Shown: in pieces, positions 23,628 to 32,314 of the stretch
Numbering within the stretch: position 1 is the stretch's first letter
Layout of the letters: each line of letters opens with the position of its first letter
Source of the DNA: an uncultured Atopobium sp.
GTDB taxonomy: Bacteria; Actinomycetota; Coriobacteriia; Coriobacteriales; Atopobiaceae
Direction: 5' to 3'
Assembly: GCA_938028565.1 (NCBI GenBank)
Contig: CALIZS010000004.1
Location: 114,755 to 178,754, forward strand
DNA length: 64,000 nucleotides
Notes under the pieces: model-generated
What the model saw: only the letters and a program-made list of their open reading frames with translations
The model's database searches: none
Told to the model about the DNA's origin: nothing
Translations under genes and position numbers: made by a program

Positions 23628-25025
23628 TTATTGGCACATTTGTTTAACAAAGGAAATAAGAACACGAACACCCTGAGTATAAACGCGTTTCTCGATATGC
23701 TCATCAATGCCATGGACGCCATTAGCCTCATCTTCTGGTGTTGGCCTAAACGGACAAATGCGCAGAATGGAGTCGCAAATTCCCTCATATCGGACAGAAT
23801 CAGTTCCACCACACACAAAGGACGGAACAAAGGTAACACCTGGATGATAGTGTTCCATAATAGCCTTGAGCTCTTGGTAGCCAGCACCAGTTGGAGAATC
23901 AATTCTTCCCGCAGGAGTGGAATGCAAAGCCTCAACCTCAATGCAAGGGTCAACCTGAGCTACCACCTGTTTAATGTGTTCAACAGTTTTGTTGACGCTT
24001 ACCCCAGGAAGCAGCCTAATATTGATAGTTGCGCTGACATTACCAGGCATTACGTTAGCTGCGCTACTTGAACCTTCAAGCATGTTAAACGCATACGTAG
24101 TGGTAACAAAGGGATAGAGCTCTTTGATTTGAGCTGCTGCACATGCGATCTTATCTGCATTTTCATCAACGTCATGTACCAGAGAAGCAAAAGGTTCTTC
24201 GGTAATTTCTGGTGCAAGAACCTTAAAGGTTTCTTTAACAATATCGTTAAGCTCAGGCTGAGGTTTAGCCTCAGAGAGAGCGGCTAGTGCGCAGCTCAAA
24301 TGCTCAAGCGATGTTCCACCAAAAGGATTTGAGGAATGTCCACCATGGCCAGGAGCGGTGAGCTTAACGTTTAAGAAGCCCTTCTGCGAGATGCAGATGT
24401 CGGCCACGGTAGCCTCGGGCGCGCCGTATGCGCTGCCGTCAAAAAACGTAGTGGTGCCTTCGTCCAACAGACATGCCGCACGCATTTCTCGCGAGAACAT
24501 TACCTCAGCAAGCCTTGTGGCGCCGTGGCTCAAGACCTCCTCATCTTCACCAAATGCCAGGTAGATAGAGCGCCTTGGCGAGAAACCCTGTGAGAGCAGA
24601 TACTCGAGCGCCTCAAGCTCTCCCATGAGCATGTCTTTGATATCAAGCGCACCACGTCCCCAAATGTAGGTGTCGTCGACGTCTCCACCAAAGGGATCAT
24701 GCGTCCATGCGTCTTCTGTACCAGGCACAACAGGAACAACGTCCTGATGAGCAATAAGCATGAGAGCAGGAAGCTCAGGGTTAGATCCTGGAATCTCAAT
24801 GAGGAGCGAGTGACCAACTACCTCAACATTGGAAGCTGCGGTCATAATATACGGAAAGCTGTCATAAATGTGTTGTTGAAGGCCTTCAAACTGCGACCAA
24901 TCAGTTGTTTTATCGTCTGTATACACCGTCTTAAACGACAATGCCTTTGCAAGGCGCTCAGACATTGCCTCTATGTTGAGCTCAGGATATTCATCCTCGT
25001 GAGCAAAGTGGTCGTAAATGTTCAT
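23628..25025 (-). CDS. M20-family metallopeptidase (carboxypeptidase PM20D1-like)
   Basis: 465 residues. Zinc ligands and catalytic residues of the M20 family are visible: IAHQDVVPV (about 100), WGRGALDIKD (about 130, bridging Asp), AFGEDEEV (about 165, catalytic Glu) and the later HGGHSS of the dimerisation lid region. The length and the HQDVVPVVPG context fit the carboxypeptidase S/PM20D1 subgroup that cleaves N-acyl amino acids or dipeptides. No signal peptide. Convergent or separate from neighbours by 65 nt. Confidence 0.9.
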   Translation of the reverse strand: MNIYDHFAHEDEYPELNIEAMSERLAKALSFKTVYTDDKTTDWSQFEGLQQHIYDSFPYIMTAASNVEVVGHSLLIEIPGSNPELPALMLIAHQDVVPVVPGTEDAWTHDPFGGDVDDTYIWGRGALDIKDMLMGELEALEYLLSQGFSPRRSIYLAFGEDEEVLSHGATRLAEVMFSREMRAACLLDEGTTTFFDGSAYGAPEATVADICISQKGFLNVKLTAPGHGGHSSNPFGGTSLEHLSCALAALSEAKPQPELNDIVKETFKVLAPEITEEPFASLVHDVDENADKIACAAAQIKELYPFVTTTYAFNMLEGSSSAANVMPGNVSATINIRLLPGVSVNKTVEHIKQVVAQVDPCIEVEALHSTPAGRIDSPTGAGYQELKAIMEHYHPGVTFVPSFVCGGTDSVRYEGICDSILRICPFRPTPEDEANGVHGIDEHIEKRVYTQGVRVLISFVKQMCQ

Positions 25026-25153
25026 AGACCCTCAAGTATCCTCGTAGTCCAAAGTTAATAACGTAATAATAACGGCACTTTTTATGCATTTCCCTACTCT
25101 TGCTGGTAGAATTAACAAAACACTCATTTAGCACATGCACTTTGGGGGCCTTG

Positions 25154-26044
25154 ATGATTAAGCTTGTTCTTTCCGATATGGACCAGACACTAAAACCGGC
25201 AGAAGCTCCGGCTATTTCAGAAAGAACTCATCAGGCAATTAATAATCTTAAAGCCGCGGGTATCGCGTTTGGGCTTTCTACCGGAAGGCCAGTTTACGAT
25301 GCATTTTCTTATCTCAAATCAGATGTATCTCTAACTGATACTGGCATATTTTCTAGCGGAAAGATTCTCTACTTTAACGGAAAGCTCATTTTCACTAAGC
25401 AATTTACCTATGAGATTATGGAGAAGATCTTTGAGGTTATTTCTCCAATGCAGGACTGTTTGCTTGCGTATTATGAAGAAGGCCCTCTTGAGCAACCTTT
25501 AGACACGTCATTTACCTCATGTTGGAAAATAGTGGACACTACTCAAGAGGTGGTAGATTATCTAGCAGCCTCGATTAACACTTTTGTGCCGGGACTCGGA
25601 CCACAGTCTGTTCCAAAAGATGTTTCAATGTATGCGGGAGGTTTGCTCTACCCTCAGGATGAAAAGCGTCAGCAAGAGATTTACGAGGCAGTTACCAGCG
25701 CGGTTCCAGAGGTCGACCTGGTTTCTCCCAGTATAGGCTGGTTTGACATCAATTATCGTGGCTGGAATAAGGCACAGGGGTTTGAAACACTCATTGAGGC
25801 TATTGGCCTTAAACCAGAAGAAGTTATTGTTTGTGGCGATTCCGAAAACGATCTTGATCTTCTAAAGATTGCTCACCACTCATGCTGCATGGAAAACGGC
25901 ACTGAGGAGGCCAAGGCTGTTTCAAAACACCTCTTGCCTAGCGTGTATGAGGAAGGCGTGGCTCAACTCTTAGAAGCGCTTACAGAGGCTCAGGGCGATT
26001 TTGATTCTGAGGTTGTCCAAGCTGTGCTTAAGCGCGCTTTATAG
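25154..26044 (+). CDS. HAD-IIB (Cof-type) phosphatase
   Basis: 296 residues from the ATG at 25154; an earlier TTG frame adds an unlikely leader. HAD motif I is LSDMDQTL (about 5-12), where the normal Cof motif is DxDGT: the second Asp and Thr are present but Gly is Gln. Motif II is LSTGRP (Ser then Arg), motif III the Lys in NKAQG, and motif IV GDSENDLDLL. A sugar-phosphate or other phosphate monoester phosphatase is expected. Monocistronic and divergent from the M20 gene. Confidence 0.88.
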   Translation: MIKLVLSDMDQTLKPAEAPAISERTHQAINNLKAAGIAFGLSTGRPVYDAFSYLKSDVSLTDTGIFSSGKILYFNGKLIFTKQFTYEIMEKIFEVISPMQDCLLAYYEEGPLEQPLDTSFTSCWKIVDTTQEVVDYLAASINTFVPGLGPQSVPKDVSMYAGGLLYPQDEKRQQEIYEAVTSAVPEVDLVSPSIGWFDINYRGWNKAQGFETLIEAIGLKPEEVIVCGDSENDLDLLKIAHHSCCMENGTEEAKAVSKHLLPSVYEEGVAQLLEALTEAQGDFDSEVVQAVLKRAL

Positions 26045-26046
26045 GA

Positions 26047-26811
26047 TTAGAGTTTGATGCAGAGCGTGGCAATATAGTCATTTCCATATTGTGATAGCCT
26101 GTGCCTTTTATCACATGATTCATAAAAATCAATCATAGCGAGGCCGTTTTTAAGCTGTCCTCTAATCTGAGTCTCTAAGGTGTGGCTAAATTCATATCCA
26201 TATTCTGGATCTATGGTAATTTTGCCTTCTTCTTCAAGCTCTCTTGAATTAAAAGGAATTGTAAACTTTAAGAGTAATTCCTCATCAGGTTTGTCCCATA
26301 CAACGTCAGCATCGTACATGTATATCCAGGGATTCATAAACCCGACCATTAGCAGCCCGCCCTTTTTCAATACTCGGTAGGATTCTTTATACATGTTTTC
26401 TAGATCTTCTATATATAAGTTTGAAACCGGATTAAAAATAATGTCAAACGTTTCATCTTCGAAGGGAAACGTTTTTGTCATATCGGCTTGAACGATGTTG
26501 ATTGGTAAACCTTCTCTTTTGGCAACCATCTCATCTTTTTGTAATTGTGAGGTAGAAAAATCCATTATGGTTACGTCATAACCTTTTGCAGCAAAAACGG
26601 GTCCCTGCTGTCCGCCACCACAAGCCAAGCCTAATATCTTTTTTCCGTTGGTCTTTTCAAACCATTCTGTTGGAACTTTTTTGCCAACCGTTAATGCTAC
26701 AGAAATTGGATTATTTCTAGCTTCTTCTAATTCTTCATGCGTCAATGACTGAGTATAGTCATTGTTCACATTATTCCATCTATCTTTATTTAATTTTATA
26801 TAGTCATTCAT
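26047..26811 (-). CDS. Class I SAM-dependent methyltransferase, AT-rich
   Basis: 254 residues. SAM-binding loop KILGLACGGGQQGP (about 58-71), acidic motif VTIMDFS, then VQADMTKTFPFEDETFD and the RVLKKGGLLMVGF strand. It resembles UbiE/Methyltransf_11-type small-molecule methyltransferases widespread in Firmicutes. Base composition is clearly more AT-rich than its neighbours, which suggests acquisition. Gene ends 2 nt from the convergent HAD gene. GAGGAG precedes the ATG. Confidence 0.85.
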   Translation of the reverse strand: MNDYIKLNKDRWNNVNNDYTQSLTHEELEEARNNPISVALTVGKKVPTEWFEKTNGKKILGLACGGGQQGPVFAAKGYDVTIMDFSTSQLQKDEMVAKREGLPINIVQADMTKTFPFEDETFDIIFNPVSNLYIEDLENMYKESYRVLKKGGLLMVGFMNPWIYMYDADVVWDKPDEELLLKFTIPFNSRELEEEGKITIDPEYGYEFSHTLETQIRGQLKNGLAMIDFYESCDKRHRLSQYGNDYIATLCIKL

Positions 26812-26973
26812 CTTGTAATCTCCTCAAAATACCATTGTATTTCGATGTAAGTTACCAAAGTATACCGCGATACTCTCGGAACAATATTTATAACTTCATG
26901 CCTTTGAAATTGTTCCAAAAATAGCAATTAATTTGGCTTTTTTCGCAGGTAATGATGTGGTTAACTTGTATCA

Positions 26974-26989
26974 GTTAGATATAGCTAAC
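26974..26989. promoter_or_regulatory. Inverted repeat upstream of the second methyltransferase
   Basis: GTTAG-ATATAG-CTAAC, 34 nt before the start at 27023. Possible operator; the regulator is not known. Confidence 0.35.
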
Positions 26990-27022
26990 TTTATTCTTTC
27001 ATAGCATGAAGGGGGTCTTAGT

Positions 27023-27769
27023 ATGGAAGCTGGTCACGAGTTTTTACTACGTATGGGTAAGACAAGACTGCGCCCTGGAGGTATTGAGGCAACCAATTGG
27101 CTGCTTAACTCAGTAGAGATCACGCCAGAAACTCAAATTCTTGAGGCGGCTTGTAATATTGGCACCACTACGGTTGAGCTGGTAAAACGTTTCCACTGTC
27201 ACGTAACCGCAATTGACCTCAATGCAGATGTGCTTCCTAAGACAAAGGAAAATATCGCGAGAAACAACATCGAGCAGTATGTAACGGTGGAACAAGGAGA
27301 CGCTACAGACCTCTCCTACCCTGATAACAGCTTTGATGTCGTTATTAACGAGGCTATGCTCACTATGCTCTCTGATCAGCAGAAGACGGCTGCGGTTAAA
27401 GAGTATGCACGCGTACTCAAGCCAGGCGGTGTACTCCTTACCCATGATGCGCTTTTGCTCAAAGAAGACGATGAACTGGTCCACGAGCTCTCAAGAACAA
27501 TCAACGTCAACGTAAAGCCTTTAACCCTTGCAGGTTGGAAGAATCTCTTTGAGTCAGCAGGTTTCTGTCCAGAAACAAAGAATGGCAAGATGACGCTTAT
27601 GAATCCAGCAGGACTTATTGCCGATGAGGGTGCTGACGGAGCTCTGAGGGTTATTAGAAACGGTCTCAAACCAGAGAACACCAAGATGTTTACGAGCATG
27701 TTTACGTTCTTTAACGATCACGCTAACGATCTCAATTACATTGCCGTAGTGAGCAGAAAGCCAAGATAG
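27023..27769 (+). CDS. Class I SAM-dependent methyltransferase (UbiE/Methyltransf_11-like)
   Basis: 248 residues. SAM loop ILEAACNIGTTTVEL (about 39-53; the usual GxGxG is NIG), acidic VTAIDLN, then VEQGDATDLSYPDNSFD and the RVLKPGGVLLTHD strand. Its composition matches the bulk chromosome, unlike the preceding methyltransferase. The start has GAAGGGGG upstream. Substrate unknown; related proteins methylate small molecules such as quinone precursors or toxic metalloids, but there are no arsenic-type Cys clusters. Terminator follows at 27855. Confidence 0.85.
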   Translation: MEAGHEFLLRMGKTRLRPGGIEATNWLLNSVEITPETQILEAACNIGTTTVELVKRFHCHVTAIDLNADVLPKTKENIARNNIEQYVTVEQGDATDLSYPDNSFDVVINEAMLTMLSDQQKTAAVKEYARVLKPGGVLLTHDALLLKEDDELVHELSRTINVNVKPLTLAGWKNLFESAGFCPETKNGKMTLMNPAGLIADEGADGALRVIRNGLKPENTKMFTSMFTFFNDHANDLNYIAVVSRKPR

Positions 27770-27854
27770 GCACCGTATCAAGGCGACGCAGACTCAATAT
27801 GTGAGCAAACACAAAATAGTCATTCATCGAGCTAGACTCGGGCTCGATAGCAAA

Positions 27855-27890
27855 AAGGAAGCTGGCATCTCAACCAGCTTCCTTCTCTTT
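27855..27890. terminator. Bidirectional terminator
   Basis: Perfect 11-bp stem AAGGAAGCTGG/CCAGCTTCCTT (27855-27865 and 27874-27884), with T-rich sequence on the right and A-run on the left. It separates the convergent methyltransferase and NADH oxidase genes. Confidence 0.85.
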
Positions 27891-27912
27891 TATTGCGTGT
27901 TATGTGCGGAGC

Positions 27913-29256
27913 TTACTTGGCCTTTGCGCAGGCAGCCATAGCAACAGAGCCAATGTAGTTGACTGGGTTGGTAAAGTTTGGCTGGAACAGAAGGTCAACA
28001 GCTGCAAGGTTGTCGATGGTCATGCCAGCGGCAATTGCAACAGAAACAACGTTTGCTGCCTGAGCAACATCGTCATGTGTCGAGAAGAACTGTGCGCCCT
28101 TGATAAGGCGAGTCTCTGGATCCCAGACAAGCGTTGCGGTAACTGGCTCGGTGGTCAGCATAAACTCAGGACGGTAGTTCTCAGTGATAGAAACAGAATC
28201 ATACTCGTAGCCACGAACCTTGCCGCCCTCAACGGTGAGACCTGCTGCAGCCATGGAGTAGTTGTAGAGCTGAACTGCACTGGAAGCCTGAGTACCTGCG
28301 TATGCAGCAGTTGGCTCAAGCATGTTAGGACCAACGTGTAGTCCCTGGCGTACAGCGTTTGTTGCCAGTGGAATGTAGTCCTCTTTACCAGTGACGTTGA
28401 AGATAATGGAAGCGGAGTCACCAGCTGCAAAAACGCCAGGCTCACTGGTGCGCATGTACTCGTCAACCTTGATGGCACCGTTAGGAAGCATCTCAAGCTG
28501 ACCGTCAAAGAGGTCAGTACGAGGCAGGAAACCAATGCCCAGAATTGCGTAATCTGCGGTGTAGGAGCCCTTATCGGTAACAACGGTGACAGAATCGCCG
28601 TTGTCCTCAAAGCTCATGACCTTCTCGCCAAGGGCAAGCGTAACGCCGTGCTCTTTGTAAGCAGCCTCAACCTGATCGGTAATTGCCTTGTCAAAGTTCT
28701 TTGCAAGAACGCGTGGAAGCATGTCAATGAGGGTAACAGCCTTCTGACGCTCAGAGAGCTGCTCTGCAAGCTCGGCACCAATGTAGCCAGCACCGATGAC
28801 AATTGCGGACTTGGAAGTTGCCATGGTGTCGTGAATGCGGCGTCCGTCAGCCCAGTTCTTGCACTGAAGAACGCGAGGTCCGTCAATACCAGGCAGTGGA
28901 GGAACAATTGGCTTAGAACCGGTGGTGACTACGAGGTAATCAAAGTCATCCTCAAAAGTCTCGCCAGTCTTGAGATCTTCCCAAGCAACGTGCTTGGTCT
29001 TAACGTCTGCAGAAGTGACGTTGGTGGTCATATGGACGTGAGCACCAGCCTCGGCAAGGGCTTCTGGAGAGCTGTAGAACATCTTGTTAGGATCGCTTAC
29101 GTGGTCACCTACCCAAAGAGCAATGCCGCAAGACAGGAAGGAAACCGTGTCATTGCGCTCAAAGACGTGGACCTCCCAATCTGGGTGTGCGCCCAGGATT
29201 GAAGAAGTGGCAAAAACGCCTGCATGGGTACAACCGATAACTGCAACTTTAGCCAT
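27913..29256 (-). CDS. nox: H2O-forming NADH oxidase / CoA-disulfide-reductase-type flavoprotein
   Basis: 447 residues. FAD motif GCTHAGVFA (8-16; here VIGCTHAG), redox-active Cys43 in SFLSCGIALWVGD, NADH-binding loop VIGAGYIGAELAE (about 157-169) and a C-terminal dimerisation domain. The single Cys in FLSCGIALW is the sulfenic-acid site of Nox, which reduces O2 to water with 2 NADH. This suits an anaerobe that meets air. CoA-disulfide reductase is the nearest alternative. Confidence 0.9.
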   Translation of the reverse strand: MAKVAVIGCTHAGVFATSSILGAHPDWEVHVFERNDTVSFLSCGIALWVGDHVSDPNKMFYSSPEALAEAGAHVHMTTNVTSADVKTKHVAWEDLKTGETFEDDFDYLVVTTGSKPIVPPLPGIDGPRVLQCKNWADGRRIHDTMATSKSAIVIGAGYIGAELAEQLSERQKAVTLIDMLPRVLAKNFDKAITDQVEAAYKEHGVTLALGEKVMSFEDNGDSVTVVTDKGSYTADYAILGIGFLPRTDLFDGQLEMLPNGAIKVDEYMRTSEPGVFAAGDSASIIFNVTGKEDYIPLATNAVRQGLHVGPNMLEPTAAYAGTQASSAVQLYNYSMAAAGLTVEGGKVRGYEYDSVSITENYRPEFMLTTEPVTATLVWDPETRLIKGAQFFSTHDDVAQAANVVSVAIAAGMTIDNLAAVDLLFQPNFTNPVNYIGSVAMAACAKAK

Positions 29257-29311
29257 AGAAACCTCTCTGTTAAATGCTACTAATGACTAACATTAATTGT
29301 TACTTTGACAG

Positions 29312-29324
29312 TGGCATTATGCCA
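29312..29324. promoter_or_regulatory. Palindrome upstream of nox
   Basis: TGGCATTATGCCA, perfect about its central base, 56 nt before the nox start. Possible operator. Confidence 0.35.
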
Positions 29325-29410
29325 TATTCTCTTAACGAGAAGAGCGTCATTCTTGAACGTTTTTTAATAAATCGAATATTTGGAGTTCGTGAAGCAATTT
29401 GGTTATAAGA

Positions 29411-29441
29411 AAGGCGTCTATCAGGATTTGATAGACGCCTT
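29411..29441 (-). terminator. Terminator after the restriction-modification genes
   Basis: Perfect 13-bp stem AAGGCGTCTATCA/TGATAGACGCCTT, loop of five bases, ending 4 nt from the methyltransferase stop. Confidence 0.8.
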
Positions 29442-29445
29442 GACC

Positions 29446-30720
29446 TTACAATTCCTTGTATATTTCTTTACCGATGCGATTTACCACACCTACAACAAGA
29501 GCATTTCCCATACAGAACGCACGATTATTGTCGCTCATTCCCGTATTAGTCCAGCCTTTAGGAAAACCCTGTAGCTGATCAAGCTCATCTGGAACAAGTC
29601 TGCGATACCTCTCGCCTACTTTAATGATGTGTTTAAAGCGAGAAGGGCTTGCTCCTCCCTCTCCTGTAAGAATTGTTCTTGATGGGTTAGTGAGAAGATC
29701 TGGGAATGCCATAGAGCCTTCAGAGTAAAAATAGGTTTGACCTGTGTACCTATTGACACGCTCTTCTCGTTTTGACCCTTTAAGGTATTCCCAGCGAGAA
29801 AGCTGTGAATTGTCAATAAAGTAGTTCTCTGGAATTTCATTCTCTGGAGAAAGAACATCCCCCAGTGTTTTAAATTGACCCTTATAAACCTCTTCAACCT
29901 TACAGGTAATAACACGGTTATCTACCATCACACCAGCATCTAAAAACGGAGATGTTTTAGAACCTTCAGAATTAAAGTCCTTTGTAGCAACAAACGGATC
30001 TTTTGGAATATCAACATACGAGATATTGCCCACAGGATTAAAAGGAAATGCTCGGGACATAATTCCTGAAGTTAAGCGTTCTGAAAGCTCCCAGTTAGCA
30101 TTTCTACGTGCGAGAATATATACACGTTTTCTTCTTTGTGAAAAGCCGTATGCCGCACTGTTTACCACACGCCATTCAACGCAATATCCAAGGCTAGCAA
30201 GACAACTTAGAATAATTGCAAAATCTCTACCACGCTGAGATGCGGGACTTTTAAGTAGACGATCAACGTTCTCTAAAAGGCACCATTCTGCATTTTCAGG
30301 AGACTTATCTAATTGAATTTTTAAGAATTTATAAATGTCCCACCACAGAACACCTTTTTTTCCTTCAATACCTCCCGATTGAGATAAAGGCTTAGCTACT
30401 GAGTAATCCTGGCAAGGAAATCCACCTACGACCATATCGACCGAAGGAATGTCGCGTAGACCCTGGTCATACTCATTAAGAACTTTATTAATGTCCTCAT
30501 TTACAACTGAATCATTACCAAAATGAGTTTTATAACAATTTGCGGCAAACTGCCTTGTTGGAGATCCAGGCGGTTCCCACTGATTTGCCCATATAGTTTT
30601 AAACGTTCCCGCTTTTAGCAGGTTATTAGCTTTATTAGAAGGATCTTTATAACCCTCTAAGCCAAGTCTAAATCCACCGACTCCCGCAAAGAGTTCGGCA
30701 ACAGTAATTTCTTTGGCCAC
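29446..30720 (-). CDS. DNA cytosine-5 methyltransferase (M.Sau3AI-like)
   Basis: 424 residues from a GTG at 30720 preceded by GGAGA; an earlier ATG adds a non-conserved leader. It methylates C5 of cytosine, protecting GATC sites from the partner endonuclease. Motif I ELFAGVGGFRLGLE (about 8-21), motif IV GGFPCQDYSVA with catalytic Cys (about 125), motif VI LLENVDRLLKSP, motif VIII QRRKRVYILAR and motif IX/X near the C-terminus (QLQGFPKGW, MGNALVVGV) are all present. It lies 99 nt downstream of the endonuclease. Active enzyme is expected. Confidence 0.92.
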   Translation of the reverse strand: MAKEITVAELFAGVGGFRLGLEGYKDPSNKANNLLKAGTFKTIWANQWEPPGSPTRQFAANCYKTHFGNDSVVNEDINKVLNEYDQGLRDIPSVDMVVGGFPCQDYSVAKPLSQSGGIEGKKGVLWWDIYKFLKIQLDKSPENAEWCLLENVDRLLKSPASQRGRDFAIILSCLASLGYCVEWRVVNSAAYGFSQRRKRVYILARRNANWELSERLTSGIMSRAFPFNPVGNISYVDIPKDPFVATKDFNSEGSKTSPFLDAGVMVDNRVITCKVEEVYKGQFKTLGDVLSPENEIPENYFIDNSQLSRWEYLKGSKREERVNRYTGQTYFYSEGSMAFPDLLTNPSRTILTGEGGASPSRFKHIIKVGERYRRLVPDELDQLQGFPKGWTNTGMSDNNRAFCMGNALVVGVVNRIGKEIYKEL

Positions 30721-30819
30721 GTTTCTCCTATCGCTGCTGTGGACCAATTTTGTGTTTACTATACTAACCAATCAACCGGACAAAAAGTCAATCTAATTCA
30801 GATAACCAATAAGATCAAC

Positions 30820-32163
30820 TTAATCTTTAAGGGACAGCCCTTCAGATATTTCTTTTGCAAGATAAGAGCTATTCAACCAAAAACACTTTTTAACCTCAGG
30901 CTTTCCATATGGTTGAGGTTTTGTATCTAGCTTGTTTCTGGCATGAGGCCTTACATGACAACATTTATTTTCAGACGCCTTGACACTTATGTCAGCTCGT
31001 CCAGCTTTAATATTCTTTTGCATCTGAAGGTAGCATTGTTCTGCAAACATTAAATCAGAGTCAGGCATTTGCCAGAGCAAAATATTTGAGAGAACAAAAT
31101 CACCTGCTGAGTTTTCCCTATAAATTACAAATAAATATTTACATAAAAGGTCGTGATATAAATCAGATTCTTCAAATGATTCCTCAGCAACTTTAAAGTA
31201 ATCAAAGACTTTAAAGCTTACAGATTCTTTTGGTACTCCATTTGATTTAAGCCTCATCGTTTTAGGTTTAATACCAGCCTTTTCAAACTCTTCAATTTTC
31301 TGGTCTTCAGCAATACCTAGAATATGTTTAGTGATACGTGCACATTTATCTTTTGATTTACTTATATTAAACTCAGATGCAAGCTGCTCTTCAGTTTTTC
31401 CAAAAAATGGTTTAAACCTTTTATACAGAAGTTCAATAAGCGATAGTTTTTGCTCAGATTCGTTCCTTTTAATCTGAGATACACCGTTACCTAACATCTG
31501 TTTTTCTATGGTAGTCATATAAGACGCTTTAAATGCCCAGGCACGAGGCTTAGCTGGAACATTTGAATAAGGTTGCGTTGTTCTAACTGAGCTATTGGCA
31601 GCTTTTGTACACGCTTCTAGATATAGAGTATCAGAGCCAGAAATATCTTCCGCATGACCAGACTGAACCTTGGTAACAACTGTTTCCCAGTCTTGTTTGA
31701 TTTGAGCATAATCCTCAACAGGAATATTCCATTTGTTTGCCAAAATTACCTTGTAATCAATAGGATTGACACCTTTTTCATATTTGTAAGCCATCAATAA
31801 AATATCTGAAGCCTTCCCTAGAAAATGGCTATCTTCAAATGTCTCATTAACTACTTTGTTGTAATCAATCATGGTGATGACAAGGCGTTCTTTAGCTACT
31901 AAATCACCTTTTTTATTCTCTTTCATGGGGGTTGTTTTTAATTCAAGTCCCACTTCAGCAAAATCAGGATTTGAATCACTGTTGATTGGATACTTAAAGT
32001 ACAGTTCTTCGACTGCGTTGCCAAAAGCACCACGACGTTTTTTATGATCTGCAAGAGAGTTAACGTCGGTAACTTCACGAAGAGAGTGTCCAACAAGCTT
32101 AGAGGCATATTCAATAATAGATTGCTCATCAGAGATATCGTAATCAATATTTGAGTTATTCAT
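30820..32163 (-). CDS. Sau3AI-family type II restriction endonuclease (GATC)
   Basis: 447 residues, similar to Sau3AI (about 490). Sau3AI is a MutH-like enzyme cutting before GATC. The catalytic D-x-E-x-K pattern is NPDFAEVGLELKTTP (about 63-77), followed by KERLVITMIDYNKV. The middle segment (QIKQDWETVV, TKAANSSVRTTQPYSN, AFKASYMTT) follows the Sau3AI sequence as I remember it. The C-terminal third is the second, MutH-like DNA-binding domain. Lower G+C than neighbours, compatible with horizontal gain. The partner methyltransferase lies downstream on the same strand. Confidence 0.9.
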   Translation of the reverse strand: MNNSNIDYDISDEQSIIEYASKLVGHSLREVTDVNSLADHKKRRGAFGNAVEELYFKYPINSDSNPDFAEVGLELKTTPMKENKKGDLVAKERLVITMIDYNKVVNETFEDSHFLGKASDILLMAYKYEKGVNPIDYKVILANKWNIPVEDYAQIKQDWETVVTKVQSGHAEDISGSDTLYLEACTKAANSSVRTTQPYSNVPAKPRAWAFKASYMTTIEKQMLGNGVSQIKRNESEQKLSLIELLYKRFKPFFGKTEEQLASEFNISKSKDKCARITKHILGIAEDQKIEEFEKAGIKPKTMRLKSNGVPKESVSFKVFDYFKVAEESFEESDLYHDLLCKYLFVIYRENSAGDFVLSNILLWQMPDSDLMFAEQCYLQMQKNIKAGRADISVKASENKCCHVRPHARNKLDTKPQPYGKPEVKKCFWLNSSYLAKEISEGLSLKD

Positions 32164-32249
32164 ACTCCCCCAATCAACATAAAAATATTGTGCTATTACC
32201 CTTCAGAAATAGCCATACAAATTTGTCTTTCAAGTATTTTTCACATCAA

Positions 32250-32284
32250 AAAACGCCTCCCAGCGCGTAGCTAGGAGGCGTTTT
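32250..32284. terminator. Terminator after hcp
   Basis: Perfect 11-bp stem AAAACGCCTCC/GGAGGCGTTTT (32250-32260 and 32274-32284), flanked by A and T runs, usable in both directions. Confidence 0.85.
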
Positions 32285-32314
32285 AAGGAAAGGACTAGAG
32301 GGGTTTCTCGCCAA

